A stretch of DNA of 8,374 nt from Fibrobacter sp. (GCA_021443065.1 JABUUR010000372.1:1-8374); one strand, 5' to 3'; positions 1-6,955 are shown, numbered from the stretch's first letter. Notes: generated by a model from the letters alone, not told the origin. Program-made: numbers and translations.

Positions 1-23
1 CCATGACCTGGCCGTAGCAGGAT

Positions 24-35
24 GCACTTTAGTGC
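24..35. repeat. Inverted repeat GCACT-TT-AGTGC
   Basis: Five-base arms are separated by TT. The loop is too short for a stable RNA hairpin and no T-tract follows directly, so a protein-binding site is as likely as a terminator remnant of an upstream gene. Function unknown. Confidence 0.4.
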
Positions 36-73
36 AAAGCAATTTTTAGAGGAGCCCTAGTGAAAAATCAGTG

Positions 74-87
74 AATTTGTACAAATT
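74..87. promoter_or_regulatory. Perfect 14-bp palindrome AATTTGTACAAATT, possible operator
   Basis: AATTTGT at 74-80 is followed directly by its exact reverse complement ACAAATT at 81-87. A gapless palindrome of this length in a leader region is typical of a dimeric repressor or activator site. No regulator can be named from the sequence. It lies about 134 bases before the OmpA-family start codon. Confidence 0.4.
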
Positions 88-110
88 ATTAGGTGTTGTC
101 GAAGGGAGGT

Positions 111-122
111 TTGCCTTGGCAA
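111..122. repeat. Inverted repeat TTGCC-TT-GGCAA
   Basis: Five-base arms flank a TT centre, the same arm length and centre as the repeat at 24-35, though the arms differ in sequence. It may be a second protein site in the OmpA leader. Function unknown. Confidence 0.35.
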
Positions 123-168
123 TTTCATATATTGCTACATTTTTCGCGGATTTAAGAGGTGGTTTGTG

Positions 169-189
169 TAGCATAGAGTTCAAATGCTA
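169..189 (+). repeat. Inverted repeat TAGCAT / ATGCTA with 9-base loop
   Basis: TAGCAT (169-174) and ATGCTA (184-189) can pair around a nine-base loop, giving a small hairpin in the likely 5' untranslated RNA of the OmpA-family gene. It ends 21 bases before the Shine-Dalgarno core, so it could tune mRNA stability or ribosome access. The stem is short and AT-rich, so folding is uncertain. Confidence 0.3.
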
Positions 190-220
190 GCGGCAAGCGG
201 CCTGTTTCAAAGGAGAGACG

Positions 221-2587
221 ATGAAAAAAATTGTTGCATTATCTTTACTTGCCGGAGGAATGGCTTTTGCCCAGTCCGGTTTGATGGGTGGGGGTACCGG
301 TATACATCAGCACAATGCCTATACGCTGGGTGCCTGGGGTGTCGAGGTCGGTACCGGTGGTGATATCGAACTGGACTCCTGGAGCATTGCCCGTGGCGGT
401 ATAATTAGCCGCGATGGCAGGACCGTCGGTATTTCCGAATGGGCCGGGACCATTACCGGCAACCTGCATGCCGCCATCGGCCTTTCCGATTTCCTGGACA
501 TCGGTATGGCACTGCCTCTGTACTACGATTACACCAATACCATCGGCATGGAACCGTACGACTTGATGAAGGCTTCCCGCGGTGACGTGAACCTGTGGTT
601 GAAGGCCAGGCCCGTTGGCGACGAAAGTTCCGTGTTCGCCATGGCCGCCCTTGTAGACCTCTACCTGCCTACCGGTGACGTTTCTGTGGGTGTGCGCCCC
701 CGTCACTCCTGGTACTTGAGCGATGTGGGTGGCATTACCTACCCCTACACGTCTGCCGACCTGAACATCGGTGCAAGCCTGATCTTTACCTTCAACTTTA
801 CCAACAAGGGCATTCCCTTAATCTGGAACAGTAACGTTGGTGTCGTCTACGCCGACGAAGGTTCCTCCGCCCTGACCTACGGTACCGGTCTGAACCTTGT
901 TGCCGCCAAATGGATGGAGGCGTTCGTTGAATTTTCCGGTGAATTCCGACTGGAAGGCGACTATTACAAGCGCTCCTTTATGGAAGACCCCAACCGCCTG
1001 ACCCCGGGCCTTCGTTTCCATCTGCCCTACAACATCGATTTTGCCGCAGGTCTCGATGTGTCTATCCGCGCCTTGAAGAACTTCACCTTCGACTGGGATG
1101 AGGAATTGAAGACCGCCAAGGATTACCAGATTCACTATCCGGATTCCAAGGGCCGCAATGTTCATTACGGCTATGTCCCCACTCCCAACTACGCCGGTAC
1201 GGCGATCCTCACTTGGCGCTACGGTGGCAAGTTGAACAAGGATTCCGACAAGGATGGCGTAAAGGACGAACTGGACCAGTGCGCCCATACTCCGGAAGGC
1301 GCCGTGGTTGACTCCGTGGGCTGCCCCATCGACTCTGACAAGGACGGCCTGATGGACGGTCTGGACAAGTGCCCCAATACTCCGAAGGGTGCCGTCATCG
1401 ATACTACGGGTTGCCCCATGGATAGCGACCAGGATGGCGTCTACGACGGTATTGACAAGTGCGACAACTCCCAGCCCGGCACTCCTGTGGACCAGGATGG
1501 CTGTGTGGCTGACTTTGACCAGGACGGCGTTCCCAACAGCCTGGACAAGTGCCCCAATTCCTTGCCGGGTGCCGTAGTCGATGCTACCGGTTGTGTTGCC
1601 GATGCCGACAAGGATGGCATTCCCGATGCTTCTGACAAGTGTATGAACACTCCCAATGGCGCAGCGGTTGACTCCATTGGCTGCCCCCTTGATACCGACA
1701 AGGATGGCGTTTACGACGGTATCGACCTGTGCCCCGATTCCCGTGCAGGCGCCAAGGTCGATGAACGCGGTTGCGACGACGACTACGACCAGGACGGTGT
1801 TCCCGATCTGCAGGACAAGTGCCCCAACACCAAGCCGGGTATTCTGGTCAACTCCGAAGGCTGCCCGCTGGATGGCGACAAGGATGGCGTTCCCGACGGT
1901 CTGGACAAGTGCCCCAACACTCCGGAAGGTACTGCTGTTGATGCAACAGGTTGCGCACTTGACTTTGACAAGGACGGTGTTCCCGACGGTCTGGACAAGT
2001 GCCCCAATACTCTCCCCGGCGTACCCGTAGATTCCACGGGATGTGCCTTGGACGAAGACAAGGACGGTGTACCCGATGGCATGGACAAGTGCCCCAATAC
2101 TCCGAAGAACATTCCGGTGGACTCTACAGGCTGCTTCATGGATTCCGACCGTGACGGTATTCCCGATTATCAGGACAAGTGCCCCAATACCTTGGCCGGC
2201 GTGAAGATCGACAAGAACGGCTGCCCTGTCAACAAGAAAGAAGACCCGGAACAGCTGAAGAAGGGCATCGCCTTCGAAACCAATTCCGCCAAGCTTACCA
2301 AGAAAAGTTACGGTACCCTGGACGATATCGTCAAACTGATGAACAAGATTCCAGAAGCCAACCTGGAAGTTCAGGGTCACACCGACAATACCGGTTCTGC
2401 AGAAACCAACAAGAAGCTTTCCCAGGACCGTGCCGAAGCTGTGGTGAACTACTTTATCCAGCAGGGCATCGCCTCTGACCGCGTCCGCGCCGTCGGTTTC
2501 GGCTCCGAAAAGCCCATTGCCGACAACAAGAGCAAGAAGGGCCGCGCCAAGAACCGCCGCGTGGAACTTGTTCCTTTCTTCAAGTAA
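221..2587 (+). CDS. OmpA-family outer-membrane protein with eleven TSP3 calcium-binding repeats
   Basis: This 788-residue envelope protein probably ties the outer membrane to peptidoglycan. Residues 1-17 are a signal peptide (KK, hydrophobic core, cleavage after AFA and before Gln18). Residues 18 to about 340 are rich in alternating aromatic and polar residues, as in an outer-membrane barrel or similar beta domain. Residues 341-670 are eleven exact 30-residue thrombospondin type 3 repeats (DxDxDGxxDxxDxC...GC), which in this family bind calcium and are stiffened by disulfides; 22 cysteines are present. Residues about 680-788 are an OmpA C-terminal domain with HTDNTG at 720-725 and the LSxxRA stretch; Asp722 and Arg737 sit at the spacing of the diaminopimelate-binding pair known in OmpA. 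The start is fixed by AGGAG at 211-215. A terminator follows, so it appears monocistronic. A role in adhesion or cell shape is inference. Confidence 0.93.
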   Translation: MKKIVALSLLAGGMAFAQSGLMGGGTGIHQHNAYTLGAWGVEVGTGGDIELDSWSIARGGIISRDGRTVGISEWAGTITGNLHAAIGLSDFLDIGMALPLYYDYTNTIGMEPYDLMKASRGDVNLWLKARPVGDESSVFAMAALVDLYLPTGDVSVGVRPRHSWYLSDVGGITYPYTSADLNIGASLIFTFNFTNKGIPLIWNSNVGVVYADEGSSALTYGTGLNLVAAKWMEAFVEFSGEFRLEGDYYKRSFMEDPNRLTPGLRFHLPYNIDFAAGLDVSIRALKNFTFDWDEELKTAKDYQIHYPDSKGRNVHYGYVPTPNYAGTAILTWRYGGKLNKDSDKDGVKDELDQCAHTPEGAVVDSVGCPIDSDKDGLMDGLDKCPNTPKGAVIDTTGCPMDSDQDGVYDGIDKCDNSQPGTPVDQDGCVADFDQDGVPNSLDKCPNSLPGAVVDATGCVADADKDGIPDASDKCMNTPNGAAVDSIGCPLDTDKDGVYDGIDLCPDSRAGAKVDERGCDDDYDQDGVPDLQDKCPNTKPGILVNSEGCPLDGDKDGVPDGLDKCPNTPEGTAVDATGCALDFDKDGVPDGLDKCPNTLPGVPVDSTGCALDEDKDGVPDGMDKCPNTPKNIPVDSTGCFMDSDRDGIPDYQDKCPNTLAGVKIDKNGCPVNKKEDPEQLKKGIAFETNSAKLTKKSYGTLDDIVKLMNKIPEANLEVQGHTDNTGSAETNKKLSQDRAEAVVNYFIQQGIASDRVRAVGFGSEKPIADNKSKKGRAKNRRVELVPFFK
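1241..2230 (+). repeat. Eleven tandem 90-bp repeats encoding TSP3 units
   Basis: Eleven units of exactly 90 bases, with no insertion or deletion, encode residues 341-670. Each has Asp at positions 1, 3 and 5, Gly at 6, Cys at 14 and Cys at 28; Asp at 9 is replaced only in unit 4 (Asn). The DNA has diverged between units, but GGACAAGTGCCCCAA is shared by units 2, 4, 7, 8, 9, 10 and 11, and units 8 and 9 share 29 identical bases (1889-1917 and 1979-2007), suggesting recent duplication or gene conversion at the 3' end of the block. Confidence 0.93.
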
Positions 2588-2610
2588 GAATCTGGAAATT
2601 GCAAATGAAA

Positions 2611-2638
2611 AACGCCCGCCTTTTGGCGGACGTTTTTT
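2611..2638 (+). terminator. Rho-independent terminator of the OmpA-family gene, probably bidirectional
   Basis: Bases 2611-2620 pair with 2625-2634 (ten positions, one C-A mismatch) around a TTTT loop, and a run of six T follows at 2633-2638. On the minus strand the same hairpin is followed by a T-rich run (complement of the A-run at 2608-2612), so it can also end the convergent GtrA transcript, whose stop codon lies at 2654-2656. Confidence 0.8.
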
Positions 2639-2653
2639 GTATGGGAACTGTTG

Positions 2654-3082
2654 CTAGGCGGCGTTGTCCGCTTTTTTAAAAACCAGTTTTTTGTACATGG
2701 TGAAACTCACCAGGACGTAGACCACGTTGGCCACAATGTTTGCGAAAAATCCGGGTTTCATGAATCGGGAGACGAGCTCTGCAAAGGTGGCGCAGAAAGG
2801 TTGCTCCAAAATCTTTACGCACCCTTCGAGAACCCCCAGGTTTACACCGTAGGCGCAGATGAACACCAAAAGGAATCGCAGGATTTCGGATTTCTTGTCG
2901 TTATGGCTTTTGAAATTCCAGATGCGGTTGCAGATGTAGCTGTTGCACCCCCCCGCGACGAATCCCAGGAAATTGGAAAGTTCAAGGTTCCAGTCCAACA
3001 TCTGGTGAAGAACCCAGACCGTAAGCATGGTAATGACGGTGTTCAAGATGCCGATGATGTTGTACTTGACAAAGTGTAGCAT
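2654..3082 (-). CDS. GtrA-family small membrane protein
   Basis: From the start at 3082 this is a 142-residue protein, the usual size for GtrA-like proteins, with four predicted membrane helices: near the N-terminus (FVKYNIIGILNTVITML), the ELSNFLGFVAGG segment, the LRFLLVFICAYGVNLG segment, and the FFANIVANVVYVLVSF segment. The family feature NSYICNRIWNF (an asparagine then aromatic Trp-Asn-Phe) follows helix two. GtrA proteins are linked to moving lipid-linked sugars (for example undecaprenyl-phosphate glucose) across the membrane for surface polysaccharide decoration. No glycosyltransferase is adjacent here, so substrate is unknown. Starts at 3109 or 3112 are also possible (adding 9-10 residues) and would touch the opposite gene's ATG; no clear Shine-Dalgarno favours any of them. 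Confidence 0.82.
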   Translation of the reverse strand: MLHFVKYNIIGILNTVITMLTVWVLHQMLDWNLELSNFLGFVAGGCNSYICNRIWNFKSHNDKKSEILRFLLVFICAYGVNLGVLEGCVKILEQPFCATFAELVSRFMKPGFFANIVANVVYVLVSFTMYKKLVFKKADNAA

Positions 3083-3110
3083 GGTCGCAAAATAATTATT
3101 TTGTTGCATC
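3083..3110. promoter_or_regulatory. 28-bp divergent gap between GtrA and CoA-transferase genes
   Basis: The two genes are transcribed away from each other from an AT-rich 28-base gap (core AATAATTATT at 3091-3100, itself an exact palindrome). This cannot hold two separate promoters, so promoter elements must lie inside the opposing coding regions. There is no Shine-Dalgarno before either ATG. Confidence 0.35.
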
Positions 3111-4598
3111 ATGAACTGGATTGAAGATAAAAAGTGTACCGCGGAAGAAGCTGCCCTCCTCATTAACGACGGCGACGTGCTGGGTGTTTCGGGCTTTACG
3201 CTGGCCGGTTACCCCAAGGTTGTGCCTACCGCCTTGGCTATCCGTGCAGAGCGACTCCATGCCCAAGGTAAACATTTTCAGGTGACCCTATTTTCGGGTG
3301 CCTCTACGGGGGATTCCTGTGACGGGGCGTTGGCCCGTGCCGATGCCGTCGGCTTCCGTATGCCTTACCAGTCCAATCCAGCCCTCCGCAAGGCTATTAA
3401 TTGTGGCTCCATCAAGTATATCGACGCTCACCTGGGTAAAATGGGCTACTGGATTCGTACGGGTGCGCTGCCCCGCCCCACGGTTGCAATTATCGAAGTA
3501 ACCCAGATTCTGCCCGACGGCCGGGTATGTCTTTCCACATCGGGCGGTAATTCCGTTACCTTTCTGGAGTTTGCGGAAAAGGTAATCCTGGAGTTGAACA
3601 CCCGCTTTGAGGATGCCTGCGTAGGCATTCACGACGTGGCGCTGCCTGAGTTGCCGCCCCATGCAAAGGCCTTGGCTATCGATGCCGCCGGAGACCGTGT
3701 CGGAGACTGCTTTGCCCGGGTGAACCCCAACAGGGTCGTGGCGATTGTGGAACAGTCCCGCTTTGACGAGGTTACGCCCTTTGTGGAACCGGATGAAATT
3801 TCGAAGAATATCGGCGAACGGATCTTGGACTTTATCCGCTACGAGGAAAATCGCGGGCGCCTCTTGAAGGGGCTGGCCTACCAGAGCGGTGTGGGCAAGG
3901 TGGCGAACGCGGTGCTTTCCGCCATGGCCGCAGACGATCGCCTCCACCAGATAGACCTTTACACCGAAGTAATCCAGGAGGCTGTACTGCCCCTGCTGAA
4001 AAACGGCAAGTTGGGCATTGCCTCCGGCACCGCCCTGACCCTTTCCGAAAGCACGCAAAGGGAGTTCGTCGCCAACGCCGAAGAATGGAAAAAGCATCTT
4101 GTAATCCGTCAGCAGGAGGTGAGCAACAGCCCCGATGTCATCAAGCGCATTGGCGTCATCTCCATGAACACGGCCTTGGAAGTGGACATTTTCGGCAATG
4201 TGAACAGTTCCCTGGTGGCGGGGTCTTCCATGATGAACGGCATCGGCGGATCTGCGGACTTTGCCCGCAATTGTCTTTTGGGATTTTTCATGACGCCCTC
4301 CGTGGCAAAGAACGGAACCATCAGTTCTGTAGTGCCCTACGTAAGCCATGTGGACCATCCGGATCATGACACCATGGTTTTTGTGACGGAGCAGGGCCTT
4401 GCGGACCTTCGTGGCTTGGCAGCCGAAGACCGTGCCCGCCTGATTATCAAGAACTGCGCCCACCCCAACTTCAAGGAACCTCTCAGCGACTTTCTGGAGT
4501 ACAGCCTGAAACATGCCAAGGGAATCCACATGCCCATGGCCATCAACCGGGCCTTTGAAATGCACCAGAAGCTCCTTGAAACGGGCAGCATGCTGTAA
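3111..4598 (+). CDS. scpC: Propionyl-CoA:succinate / acetyl-CoA family CoA-transferase (ScpC-like)
   Basis: This cytoplasmic enzyme of 495 residues belongs to the acetyl-CoA hydrolase/transferase family, which moves CoA between carboxylic acids through a glutamyl-CoA thioester. It is full length and alignable by eye with Escherichia coli ScpC from the first residues (TAEEAALLINDGD, SGFTLAGYPK) to the last (ETGSML). Glu286 in YTEVIQE is the likely catalytic glutamate. Other family motifs are FGNVNSS at 361-367, GIGGSADF at 377-384, VSHVDHPDHD at 411-420 and TEQGLADLRG at 426-435. ScpC converts propionyl-CoA plus succinate to propionate plus succinyl-CoA; close relatives use acetate, and sequence alone does not settle which. 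The decarboxylase genes downstream favour propionyl-CoA. No Shine-Dalgarno precedes the ATG, but the match of the N-terminus to the family supports this start. It is followed after 33 bases by the lipoprotein gene. Confidence 0.9.
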   Translation: MNWIEDKKCTAEEAALLINDGDVLGVSGFTLAGYPKVVPTALAIRAERLHAQGKHFQVTLFSGASTGDSCDGALARADAVGFRMPYQSNPALRKAINCGSIKYIDAHLGKMGYWIRTGALPRPTVAIIEVTQILPDGRVCLSTSGGNSVTFLEFAEKVILELNTRFEDACVGIHDVALPELPPHAKALAIDAAGDRVGDCFARVNPNRVVAIVEQSRFDEVTPFVEPDEISKNIGERILDFIRYEENRGRLLKGLAYQSGVGKVANAVLSAMAADDRLHQIDLYTEVIQEAVLPLLKNGKLGIASGTALTLSESTQREFVANAEEWKKHLVIRQQEVSNSPDVIKRIGVISMNTALEVDIFGNVNSSLVAGSSMMNGIGGSADFARNCLLGFFMTPSVAKNGTISSVVPYVSHVDHPDHDTMVFVTEQGLADLRGLAAEDRARLIIKNCAHPNFKEPLSDFLEYSLKHAKGIHMPMAINRAFEMHQKLLETGSML

Positions 4599-4631
4599 CA
4601 GGCCCTGGTTTTATTTTTATATTCACCGATT

Positions 4632-6866
4632 ATGGTCCTGGGTATGAACTGTTTGCGCAAATGCATTTTTCCACTGATGTGGGTTGGAGTCGCCTTGGCG
4701 GCGGCTGCCGTTTTTGCAGCTTGCGATGGCGGCAAAAGTCAAGGCGGTCCCGATGACTTTAACGAGGACTTTGGCAGCGGAAATTCCTATTCCAGACCCA
4801 ACAGTTCCTCTAGCGTTCCCGACGTGGTGATTTCCGATGAACCTATGGTAGAAGATACTACGGAAGTCGCCGATGTCAAGTCGTTGCCCAAGTGCGAATC
4901 CAAGAACGAAGGTGAAACATTTTTTGTAGCCAAGGAAAACGTCCTCTATTTTTGCGTAGGCGGTGAATGGCGCTCGGACGTTGCGGAAACCGTGGGGGTT
5001 TCCTGCAAGGACGGCTCCCTGATTGTGGGCGCCTCCGATGACCTGGTTTCTACCGCAGGCGGCTTTGGGCTTGATTCCACCGGTGTCATGGTGTACCGCA
5101 GGCAAGGTGTGGTAGTTGCCGGCGTTGCAGAAAAGGGTCCCTTCCTCCATGGAACATCTGTCACCGTGACGGAACTGGACAGCCTCAAGCGGCTTGCAGA
5201 TTCGGAACGCGTCCACAGGACCTGCATTACCTCTGGAAACGGCAGCTATGCCTTTGACGCCTTCGACCTGGTATCGCCCTATGTTCGTGTGGAGGTGAAC
5301 GGCTATTACAAGAATGAACTTACGGGTGGGCTTTCTTCGGAACTGGTCACCTTGCGTAACATTACGGACCTCACGGATCACGATTCTGTCAACGTGAATA
5401 TGCTGACCCATATCGAATCTATCCGCACCATGAAACTTGTGGACCAGAGCGGTTACAACTCTCCCATTCGATCGGTAAAGGAAAAGGCTCTGCAAGATGT
5501 CTTATATAGTTTCGGAATAAAGATAAGCGGCTTTAACGACGGCTCCTTTTCGCAGGGCGGTTTCGGCGGTTTTGGTGGCTTTGGCGGTTTTGGCGGCCAG
5601 ACTACCGCAACGAAGTCCAAGACTGCCGACCGTATCGGCATGTTCGATGGCGACGAGTTCAGCGCCGCCCTCATTGCGGTTTCCGTGATGTTGCAGCGTA
5701 ACGGATCCGGTCGCGAAATGCTTGCACTGGCAGATTCCATAGGCCAAAAGATTGCGGGCAACGGCAACTGGGACGACTGGAGTTCCCGTGCAAGGCTTGC
5801 GGACTGGCTCATGGTCCTTGATACGAGCAACGCCTACCAGACCATACGGAACAATCTGGAAGGTATGAAACTGGGCGAGGTTGCCGATTTCGAATCGATT
5901 CTCCGGGACTTCTGGACGGGCAATTACCAGTTCCCCGCCTGCAACGCCCAGAATAACGGCATGGTCACCCAGGTGATCAACAGCCTTAGCAGTTTCTTTG
6001 CGTGCAGTTACGCCTGTGAAGGCGCTCCCAAGGTCCGCTTTACATGCGATGCAGAACTTGGCCGCTGGCGTGCCGCTACCGACATAGAAAAAGATACGGT
6101 GGGCCTCGGTGCCGATACCTCCAAGTACGACGGGGCCATCCGTCCGGGTGTCATCAACAAGGACAAGAGCTACGTTTACGACGCCTCCAAAAAACAGTGG
6201 CGCCCCGCTACCAGCGACGATATCATGGATTTTACCGCGGTAGAAGATGTGTACAAGTCCCTCGGCGACGACGAATCCGTCGTGTTCGTCCTCCGCCATG
6301 CCGAACGTACGAACGAAACAGGATCCAAGGGCCATCTGACCGATAACGGAAAGGCCCAGTCAAAGAGCGTGGGCACGAGGTTTGCCGGCGCCGGCAGAAT
6401 GTATTTCGCCTACTCCGGCTACACCCGCACCCTGGAAACCTGCGAAGGCATAGCCTCGGGAGCCGGCCAAGGTGCAAATGCCGAGGTTCTTGACGGCCTC
6501 GACGGGAACTGGTTTGTCAAGGCGGGCGACCCTTCTATCGAACAACTGACCAGTTGGGCCTACAAGGAGGGTTACAACGGCAGTTTCTACGACCTTGAAC
6601 TTCGCAGCAAGGAATTTGTTTCCACCTACATTTTGGACAACCGCAGCAAGTTGCAAAAGGTGAACTTCTATGTTTCCCACGACATGATGGTCTTGCCCCT
6701 GACGGTTTACGCCTCCCAGAAAAAGGTGGACCTGCGTTACTTCGATACCATGGGCTCCAGGAACTGGCTGAACTTCCTGGCCGGTGTGGCGGTGATCTTT
6801 GACAGCGCTGGCAATGTCCGTTACGTTCCCGTGCGCGGTTTGGATTCGGGAACCATGAAACTCTAA
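4632..6866 (+). CDS. Multi-domain lipoprotein with C-terminal histidine phosphatase domain
   Basis: Residues 1-30 form a lipoprotein signal peptide with lipobox FAAC; Cys31 would be lipidated. A Ser/Asp-rich linker follows. Residues about 85-130 hold a cysteine module (Cys88, Cys108, Cys125; YFCVGGEWR). Residues about 155-270 form a beta-rich segment (GVAEKGPFLHGT from 164, NVNMLTHIE from 254) that I recall only from lipoproteins. A GGF repeat lies at 309-322. Two further WR modules (VRFTC...WRAAT 468-483; SYVYD...WRPAT 513-527) precede a histidine phosphatase domain from about 545: RHAER with Arg555 and His556, the expected phospho-acceptor; Arg599 in YTRT; and SHD with His683. Asp621 or Asp624 may be the proton donor. 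The protein therefore looks like an anchored, catalytically intact phosphatase outside the cytoplasm; substrate unknown. The second ATG at 4644 is an alternative start; neither has a good Shine-Dalgarno. Confidence 0.85.
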   Translation: MVLGMNCLRKCIFPLMWVGVALAAAAVFAACDGGKSQGGPDDFNEDFGSGNSYSRPNSSSSVPDVVISDEPMVEDTTEVADVKSLPKCESKNEGETFFVAKENVLYFCVGGEWRSDVAETVGVSCKDGSLIVGASDDLVSTAGGFGLDSTGVMVYRRQGVVVAGVAEKGPFLHGTSVTVTELDSLKRLADSERVHRTCITSGNGSYAFDAFDLVSPYVRVEVNGYYKNELTGGLSSELVTLRNITDLTDHDSVNVNMLTHIESIRTMKLVDQSGYNSPIRSVKEKALQDVLYSFGIKISGFNDGSFSQGGFGGFGGFGGFGGQTTATKSKTADRIGMFDGDEFSAALIAVSVMLQRNGSGREMLALADSIGQKIAGNGNWDDWSSRARLADWLMVLDTSNAYQTIRNNLEGMKLGEVADFESILRDFWTGNYQFPACNAQNNGMVTQVINSLSSFFACSYACEGAPKVRFTCDAELGRWRAATDIEKDTVGLGADTSKYDGAIRPGVINKDKSYVYDASKKQWRPATSDDIMDFTAVEDVYKSLGDDESVVFVLRHAERTNETGSKGHLTDNGKAQSKSVGTRFAGAGRMYFAYSGYTRTLETCEGIASGAGQGANAEVLDGLDGNWFVKAGDPSIEQLTSWAYKEGYNGSFYDLELRSKEFVSTYILDNRSKLQKVNFYVSHDMMVLPLTVYASQKKVDLRYFDTMGSRNWLNFLAGVAVIFDSAGNVRYVPVRGLDSGTMKL
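5556..5597 (+). repeat. Nine-base repeat encoding (GGF)4GG
   Basis: Four successive nine-base units of the form GGCGGTTTY (one unit is GGTGGCTTT), then a partial fifth, encode Gly-Gly-Phe four times plus Gly-Gly at residues 309-322 of the lipoprotein. It separates the beta-rich N-terminal part from the following helical segment and looks like a flexible linker. Being a multiple of three, slippage would change linker length without breaking the frame. Confidence 0.85.
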
Positions 6867-6896
6867 AATTCTTTACGTACAGTGTAAAGGAAACCT

Positions 6897-6923
6897 GCAC
6901 CTGTCTAAGGCGGGTGCTTTTTT
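6897..6923 (+). terminator. Rho-independent terminator after the lipoprotein gene
   Basis: GCACCTG at 6897-6903 pairs with CGGGTGC at 6911-6917 (seven pairs, one G-T wobble) around a seven-base loop, followed directly by six T at 6918-6923. It lies 30 bases past the lipoprotein stop codon and separates that unit from the decarboxylase genes. Confidence 0.85.
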
Positions 6924-6925
6924 GT

Positions 6926-6955
6926 TTGCGCAAATATCTGTTTTTTGCCTATAAT
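6926..6955 (+). promoter_or_regulatory. Sigma-70-like promoter with consensus TATAAT
   Basis: A perfect -10 hexamer TATAAT is at 6950-6955. The best -35 candidate is TTGCGC at 6926-6931 with an 18-base spacer, matching only the TTG half. Transcription would start near 6962, giving an untranslated leader of about 90 bases before the gamma-like gene. It sits immediately after the preceding terminator, as expected for the first promoter of a new unit. Confidence 0.55.

Larger units (their letters stand above)
1..220. other. Non-coding leader region upstream of the OmpA-family gene
   Basis: No convincing gene is visible here; short open stretches lack length and codon character. The stretch is more AT-rich than the following gene and holds four small inverted repeats (24-35, 74-87, 111-122, 169-189), annotated separately. 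It ends in a strong Shine-Dalgarno (AGGAG at 211-215, five bases before the ATG). No hexamer pair matches a sigma-70 promoter well; TTGCTA at 132-137 and TAGCAT at 169-174 are weak fragments without the right spacing. The end of an upstream gene could lie before base 1 but cannot be seen. Confidence 0.6.

Noticed and set aside
48..74. Tiny frame GTG-AAA-AAT-CAG-TGA behind AGAGGAG, a possible four-residue leader peptide
   Set aside because: The spacing is plausible, but four codons carry no signal, there is no attenuator hairpin pair linked to it, and chance occurrence is likely.
1241..2230. CRISPR array suggested by many regularly spaced repeats
   Set aside because: The repeats are coding, all 90 bases are related from unit to unit, and they translate to TSP3 calcium-binding units; there are no unique spacers.
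818..2380. 520-codon open frame on the minus strand opposite the OmpA-family gene
   Set aside because: It mirrors the 90-bp repeats and owes its length to the periodic codon use of the plus-strand gene. The encoded protein is a low-complexity repeat without recognisable features, and the plus-strand gene has a signal peptide, a Shine-Dalgarno and clear domains.
2651..3079. 142-codon plus-strand open frame opposite the GtrA gene
   Set aside because: The minus strand gives four clean membrane helices and the GtrA motif; the plus-strand product is charged and has no family resemblance.
3288..4565. 425-codon minus-strand open frame opposite the CoA-transferase gene
   Set aside because: The plus strand encodes a full-length, motif-complete CoA-transferase. 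The antisense product has no recognisable domain and is a by-product of codon bias.
4586..4623. Possible terminator after the CoA-transferase gene (palindrome CAGCATGCTG at 4586-4595 and T-rich run at 4609-4618)
   Set aside because: The palindrome overlaps the last codons and is separated from the T-rich run by 13 bases; no hairpin with a workable loop abuts the run, so I do not call a terminator and read-through into the lipoprotein gene is possible.
4623..6335. Two minus-strand open frames of 290 and 277 codons opposite the lipoprotein gene
   Set aside because: The plus strand encodes a lipoprotein with a phosphatase domain across both intervals. The antisense products show no family motif.
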